A stretch of DNA of 13,664 nt from Hydnum rufescens UP504. Its lineage: Eukaryota; Basidiomycota; Agaricomycetes; Cantharellales; Hydnaceae. A program made the position numbers and the translations under genes. The DNA is taken from positions 1 to 13,664 of the forward strand of contig MU129440.1 in assembly GCA_014904985.1 (NCBI GenBank). Reading direction: 5' to 3'. The notes below the pieces were generated by a model that was not told where the DNA came from, did not search any database, and was given only the letters and a program-made list of their open reading frames with translations. Below are positions 8,523 to 13,664 of this stretch, one piece after another (position 1 is the stretch's first letter; each line of letters starts with the position of its first letter).

Positions 8523-10120
8523 CCCGAAGACTTTCCCTATGAGGCCTGTGATTAAGACAATAATAATTTCCCCTTTCCTTAGGGAATCATGGTCGAGAAG
8601 CCGTAGACGACGGCAGGATGGCCTTGTCGATACATTTCGTGGCATAACACTCTTTACCTCCATGCTAATCCTACCACCTTTACTTTTTTTTCTGTGTCCA
8701 ACTTTCTGGTTTCTGCTGGCCCAACAGGATAAATCCCCTATCATATGTACGCGTCTACCTTCTAAATCATGTTACACAATACCTCGCTGCTGTTTTAGCA
8801 TGGTATTTTTGACCGAAAAGTTTGTCGATAACGATATTTGGTTGTTCGGATTGTCGATGAGGGCACATCCCCCGGGATCAGAGATAAGACACCACCCCCC
8901 ATGGCTAAACTTGGTTCGAAGTGTCTAGTTCAGATACAATTCAGCTGCCCACCAACATTTGGTTGAGTCAGAGTTCTCTTTCCTGACGCCCTAGGGCTAT
9001 GCTCTAGCTCCGAGACGTAATTAGCCACCCCACATGGGACATTTTATTAATAAATAAGTTCTCGGGGATACGTACGTCACAAGGAACAGGGGCGGCGTCA
9101 TGGCAGCGCACAGTCTTATCACCCTGACCGTAGACTCCTATTTCTATCGGTGGCTGTGGGTGACCGATGGCGCCACTTCACTCCATTTTGGGAGTTTATC
9201 CTTCATCTTTCCAATCAATATTTCCCAATAGGGATGAAAGCCAATTGGTAAATGCAAGACCCTCTGATAATCATGTCGATAGCCTACACACACTCACCAG
9301 GACAATTTTTCATTTTGGACCCTGCTTAGTACAGTTTCCTAGGATTCTAAGCTGTAAAATCTCTTTAACTAGGTCAGTTGCAGCAGGAGGGGCCCCTTCA
9401 TGAAAAATCACCAAGTCCTGCCCGGAGCACCAGCAGTTGGTCCCGAAATCCCAGGCGATGCTCCCATTCCATTGGTGGAGCTATAGAAAGTGCAAGGGCT
9501 TGAGTTCCCAGGTTTTCGGACTGGCCCCAGCAAGTTTCCTGCTTCTTCGGCATGTGGGATGTACTTGAGTACTACATTCTTTGAGTGGTCCCATATGTCT
9601 TACTTCTGATGAAATTAGCAGCCATTAGGCATAAAGGGGCGATCAATGCAACCATCCTCGATTTCTTGGGATTTTTTGACTATATGGCACGCTCACACCA
9701 AGAATCTGACCCTGTTTGGGAACCCAGAACAGCCACCACCAGGAGATGTCTCCTTTTTGAGGTATATTTCCATTGGGAGAGAATCCCTAAATCAGGCTTT
9801 TATGTGAAAACTGACAATACGACGATCATGACTTTCCACCCGCCATGAAAGGAAAAAAGGAGTCGTCGACATGGTGAACTGCGTACATGTCATGGGCCTG
9901 TGGAACTCTCGTGTAATGCTGCTATTCGGTCCCTCAATTTAAGACGTAACGGAACCCCTTGAGTGGGGCCTTCCTGTGAAACAACTTGAAAATGGGCTAT
10001 GCAGAGAAATACTAATGGTCTAGACCACTGAAAATAAAGGAAATCAAGATTAAATATACAGCTCAATCTCTTATGACAAACAAGGAAATGAATCCCGAAA
10101 TTGGGTAATAAATGGATCAT
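8523..10120. other. Long stretch without a convincing gene
   Basis: Open stretches exist at 8539-8928, 9167-9403 and 9585-9848 (plus) and 9890-10120 (minus), but none shows a recognisable domain, splice-joined frame or family motif. No long terminal repeats, transposase or reverse-transcriptase motifs were seen. The part around 9400-9850 has some proline-rich readings and could be the relic of an unknown element. Confidence 0.35.
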
Positions 10121-10260
10121 CTATGAGCGTATTCTATGAGCGTATTCTTTGAAAAGAAATAACGGTCAGTTCCAACGTCTGCTGACCAATCTTTCTCATT
10201 CGCAATCTCGTTTTGAACTGGTATGAGCCGGTTTCACTTGTGGATTTCAAGTTTGCAATC
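10121..10260 (+). repeat. Diverged fragment of the palindromic element, with 13-bp tandem duplication
   Basis: It begins with two exact head-to-tail copies of CTATGAGCGTATT (10121-10133 and 10134-10146). What follows matches the right arm of the palindrome from its centre outward: TATTCTATGAGC, then TTGAAAAG, AATAA, and GCTGACCAATCTTTCTCATT against GCTTACCAATCTTACTCATT (about 11231). Similarity is interrupted and fades beyond about 10200. Only one side is present, so no palindrome forms here. It is likely an older, degraded copy of the same element. Confidence 0.5.
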
Positions 10261-10261
10261 C

Positions 10262-10647
10262 TTGAATCTCCAATTGGTGATTGGAGCAAGCTATAACAGG
10301 GCCCCTTCGAGCCCATATCCGGGGTCCCTGAGGCCGAATGCAGCAACCCAGAATTTTTACTACCATAAAAGGTAATATCCCATGGACCGGAACTAGCCGT
10401 GAGGAACGCCGGATTAGGATGGCATTATATACACGAGAAATTAACTCCGATTATGTTTGTTGCCATGGTGTGGCAGTAATGTGCAGAAACCAATATATAT
10501 TTTTTTGCATTGCCCCGGTTCGAAACCTGCGTAAGTCAAGAGTTCAAATTAAGCGCCTAGCCCGCTACTCCGGCGTGAAGCAAGCGAGGGCATTCAGGAA
10601 GCCTCCTATTAGGGTATTATAGGCGTTCTATCAACTCCCCATTCATC
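10262..10647. other. Intergenic region; no gene seen
   Basis: The open stretch at 10338-10622 (plus) carries no recognisable motif. GGTTCGAAACC near 10518 looks like a tRNA T-loop, but no stems fold around it. Confidence 0.35.
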
Positions 10648-11664
10648 CCCCATATGAACCACCCTTGTGTGCGCGAGAAGTCAGAAATTTCCTTTTTTGG
10701 AAATTCCCATTATCTTCTTCAAATTCACCCGGGACCTCTCAATTAGCTTTAAATTATAACTAGTCTACTTCTGTCCATGTTATGGACCTGAACTCCGTAT
10801 TTACAGACTTACACACACCCTTCCAGATGTTGCTCAACTCGGAGGCGACCCGCAGCCACACCCGGTCACACGTCACAAGGGCCTGTTGCTTATGTAATCA
10901 TTACGTGTGAGGTGTTAAGGTCACAACACCAGCCGGTTTGCTTAGTTTCGCCTGAAAATCTTGTGGCTTTGGCCCCATCTTCTCACAGTCCTGACACCTA
11001 GGCCATGCCTGTTTGTCACTGGACGCCAGTTCAATATGAAGTGAAATCAAAATTGGAAACGGAAGAAATAAGATGAGTAAGATTGGTAAGCAGAATGCAA
11101 ATTAGGTAATTCGACCTGGATATTATTACTTTTCAACCGATGTGCTCATACGATGTGCTCATAGTATTCTATGAGCACATCGGTTGAAAAGTAATAATAT
11201 CCAGGTTGAATTACCTAATTTGCATTCTGCTTACCAATCTTACTCATTTTATTTCTTCCGTTTCCAATTTTTGATTTCACTTCATATGGAACTGGCATCC
11301 AGTGACAAACAGGCATGACCTAGGTGTCAGGAGTGTGAGAAGATGGGGCCAAAGCCACAAGATTTTCAGGCATTGAAACTAAGCAAGCCAGCTATTAACA
11401 TCTCACACGTAATGATTACATAGGCCACAGGCCCTTGTGACATGTGACCAGGTGTGGCCGCGGGTCACCTCCGAGTTGAGCAACATCTGGAAGGGTGTGT
11501 GTAAGTCTGTAAATACGGAGTTCAGGTCCATAACATGGACAGAAGTAGACTAGTTATAATTTAAAGCTAATTGAGAGGTCCCGGGTGAATTTGAAGAAGA
11601 TAATGGGAATTTCCAAAAAAGGAAATTTCTGACTTCTCGCGCATGCAAGGGTGGTTCGTATGGG
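10648..11664. repeat. Near-perfect long palindrome (foldback element), arms about 500 bp
   Basis: The left arm, 10648 to about 11163, is the reverse complement of the right arm, about 11169-11664, with differences at only a small share of positions and a few short indels. The outer ends are CCCATAYGAACCACCC and its complement. The centre is 5-6 bases, next to a 13-bp duplication CGATGTGCTCATA (11138-11150 and 11151-11163) present only in the left arm. Each arm also holds a small hairpin, GGAAATTTCC beside a short T/A run. No transposase is encoded, and no target-site duplication is evident by eye just outside the arms. It may be a non-autonomous foldback or Mutator-like element, or an inverted duplication. 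A transcript across it would form a long double-stranded RNA. Confidence 0.9.
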
Positions 11665-12290
11665 TTGCAGGGGTACACAATCAGGTGGGTGAATCATGTT
11701 CCACAAGGTGATAAAGCAAGCACCGCCTCCCCCTCGTGTCACGTCATTCGACTTTGAATTTCGGGCACCCTAATTAGGCTATTTATTAGCCGAAATGAAA
11801 TTAGCCTTCAATTTCAAAATTGGGATTCTACTGGCCGACTTCGGAACGTTTATTCAAACCAAAACCGATCGCCACCGATAGTATAATCTTCTCGATGCCA
11901 CCGAATCCAGTTATGTTGGACGACAGACCTCGAAATTCTGCAAGAACGTTAGGCATTCTCAATCCGGTTAAGTCCTCGAACTCATGGGTACAAGACCAAG
12001 AGAGATCGCAACACAATTGAAGTAATACGCTCGGTACTCACATTTCTCCGGTCCACATTAGAACGGCCAGAAGGATCCCGGATCTTTGATCAAGCGCAGC
12101 CCTTGTATGCTACCAGTTTGGAAGCCTTACACTATTCCAGAAAAGCCGAGCCGCGTGTGCCTGGCGTTTTGTGGGGTAATACATCTAATTCAATGCGCGG
12201 TAGAATGTTTTAATACTCTGAAAACACGTTGTGATCTCATGTGGAAAATATCAAATCGGGCATCCTATGCACGTGGCTGATATGTGGGAG
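11665..12290. other. Intergenic region upstream of the right Hsp70-like gene; possible minus-strand relic
   Basis: On the minus strand 12016-11828 is open and reads protein-like (EFEDLTGLRMPNVLAEFRG and, later, GFGGIEKIILSVAIGFG). A GTGAGT donor-like site near 12047 could open an intron before it. I do not recognise a family and no full gene can be built. ATTAGCCGAAATGAA near 11787 also occurs near 6702. Nothing else stands out. Confidence 0.3.
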
Positions 12291-12298
12291 TATAAGTA
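12291..12298 (+). promoter_or_regulatory. TATA-like box of the right Hsp70-like gene
   Basis: TATAAGTA lies 29-36 bp before the ATG at 12327, in a context (GAGTATAAGTA) matching AAGTATAAGTA in front of the left Hsp70-like gene on the opposite strand. Confidence 0.5.
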
Positions 12299-12326
12299 CA
12301 ATCCCATCTTTATCATCCTCTATAAC

Positions 12327-13664
12327 ATGGGTTACTCATCTTCTAGTTTTCAGTCTTCTCACAAAGAGAGGAGTGACAGAATTCCTTCGGATTCTGTGAT
12401 TCATTCCCAGCCGACACCGAGTCACTCCAGGAACAGTCAACCTCAAAATACGGCGACTTCCGCTATCCATGATTCAAATTCCGCAAAACCAGGCCAACAA
12501 CACCCAATGTTACCCTCGTCTCCCACTTCCCCCGTGCTGCTTGAGACATCAGCAAGCGTATACAGCACACTTGATCACCAGCGTGCCGCGTCATTCCACC
12601 CTTTTCACTATTCCGAATATATTCCAGATCCTCACCAGCCCAACACCACCCTTCACCCGCCAGAAATTTATCCTCCACCTGACGCGGTCCCAGTGGCAAA
12701 TAGTCCGTCTCACCATATCAAATATTTCGTTGCTATCGATTTTGGCGCGGCGTCCTCAGGCGTTTCATATACGGCGTCCACTTCTGGAGAGATGCACCGG
12801 GTACTCGCATGGCCAGGATCTAGTGCTTCCCTTCCCAAGATTCCTACGTGCCTCGTCTATGATGCACTGGGAAGCATTCGTGCTTGGGGCCTTGAAGCGA
12901 AAGATTTAAGTCTCAAAAAAGGATGGGTACGCTGCGAATGGTAATCACCTTTCAATTGCTTCATGAAGTGGAGGCACCGAATTGAATTGTTGACAGGTTC
13001 AAGCTGTGGCTAAATCCAAGTTCGGCACCAAGGACCGTCCTGGCCTCGAGATCGTTTCAGGTGGGGTCCGACTTAACCTTCCCTTCCGCAGCCTTTTATT
13101 CACCTCATTTTAGGCCCCCAAGAATGTGGTGGATGTGGTGGCAGATTATCTTGCTTGCCTATGGATGGTGCGCAAATTAATTAAAAACTCCATCCGCCTC
13201 CTAACCCCATTTCTGATCCTCAGTACACGAAGAGTCAGGTTCATCGAGAAAATGGCCCTTCTTCATTGAGTATGCTGCATATTCTCTTATTTTCGAGAAC
13301 TGGATGTTAATCATCGCTAGGTTATGCCGAGGTATTCCTTAGTACGTTGCAATTATCGGTTTTCGTTGCTTCACGTCCAATCTGACACTCGATCCCAGCT
13401 GTTCCGTCTGCGTGGGATCTGCACGCGTCGTTGCTTCTTCGGGAGGCTTCCATTAGAGCGTAGCTACAATACACTTATCTTTCATGTGCACGGCTGATGG
13501 TTTTTTTTCTCCAGACGTCTAGTTGTTCAACATTCTGAAACTGGTGATATTTATTGGCAGGACCGACTGCACATTATTCCGTGCGATAGTTTTGCTCCTT
13601 CGCGGCATCAGATACACTGCTGATCCTCCCCACGCTTGAATTGATAGAGAGACGGAAGCCTCCG
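12327..13664 (+). CDS. Hsp70-like (Hsp70-12 type) ATPase-fold protein, 3' end cut by window edge
   Basis: Exons: 12327-12940, 12997-13060, 13114-13167, 13224-13305, 13399-13459, 13515-13580 and 13648 onward. Introns are 53-93 bp, and that at 13168-13223 contains CTAAC. The frame stays open to the window end. The start is chosen because MGYSSS aligns with the starts at 2049 and 7354. Residues 2-133 are a Ser/Pro/His-rich, probably disordered leader; Gly2 and Ser6 fit N-myristoylation, but Tyr3 replaces the palmitoylatable Cys. The ATPase fold begins near residue 134: FVAIDFGAASSGVSY, AWPGSS, KIPTCLVYD, WGLEAKDLS and RCEWFKLWL. Then come VVDVVADYLACLWM, YTKSQVHRENGP, SVPSAWDLHASLLLREASIR and RLHIIPETEAS. 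The donor at 13306 (GTTAAT) is weak, so that exon end is less certain. It is a divergently oriented paralogue of the gene at 1-2049 and looks the more intact of the two. Confidence 0.88.

Noticed and set aside
8539..8928. Plus-strand ORF of 129 codons with a hydrophobic segment
   Set aside because: No family motif, no splice-joined extension, irregular composition; not supported as a gene.
10515..10530. tRNA-like T-loop GGTTCGAAACC
   Set aside because: The flanking bases do not pair into a T-arm, and no acceptor, D or anticodon stems can be drawn.
10620..11700. Target-site duplication flanking the palindrome
   Set aside because: Sequences just outside both arms (ATTCATCC and TTGCAGGG) do not match by eye.
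12469..12909. Plus-strand ORF of 146 codons
   Set aside because: It overlaps the first exon of the right Hsp70-like gene in another frame and has no motif.
13581..13647. Apparent stops in the right Hsp70-like gene
   Set aside because: They fall inside a GT-AG intron; splicing gives RLHIIPETEAS, which fits the family.

Overview
The window looks like nuclear DNA of a filamentous basidiomycete, most likely an agaricomycete. The evidence is genes cut by many short introns (51-93 bp, mostly 51-67, some with a visible CTAAY branch point) and the families recognised: fungal Hsp70-12-like ATPase-fold proteins, a basidiomycete-type F-box protein, and an unnamed family with HEFLLFNV and WLRLDRR motifs. 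Families were recognised from memory of their motifs, not by a search. The species cannot be told.

Layout. (1) 1-2049, minus: an Hsp70-like gene running off the left edge, about ten exons, with one doubtful exon holding an in-frame stop. (2) 2050-3150: its promoter, then non-coding DNA with a group of bZIP-type TGACG/TGACTCA sites. (3) 3150-4380 and 5662-6690: two diverged copies of one unrecognised, formerly coding sequence in inverted orientation (A plus, B minus). (4) 4901-5661, plus, between them: a truncated, frameshifted F-box gene whose stop abuts copy B. (5) 7354-8522, plus: a four-exon gene whose N-terminal exon and upstream DNA resemble the 5' ends of the Hsp70-like genes, while its body belongs to the HEFLLFNV/WLRLDRR family. 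(6) 8523-10120: no convincing gene. (7) 10121-10260: a diverged fragment of the next element. (8) 10648-11664: a near-perfect palindrome with arms of about 500 bp and a loop of a few bases. (9) 12327-13664, plus: a second Hsp70-like gene running off the right edge, intact as far as visible over seven exons.

The most interesting theme is the shared 5' module. Three genes start MG[C/Y]S-[C/F/S]-S, which fits the N-myristoylation consensus G-x-x-x-S (Cys3 in two could be palmitoylated), and each has a [T/C]ATAAGTA box 30-55 bp upstream. Two carry an Hsp70-like ATPase body; the third carries an unrelated body. A membrane-anchoring leader plus promoter therefore seems to have been placed on different cytoplasmic domains. 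Together with the palindrome, the inverted copies and the broken F-box gene, this looks like a fast-changing accessory region rich in duplications.
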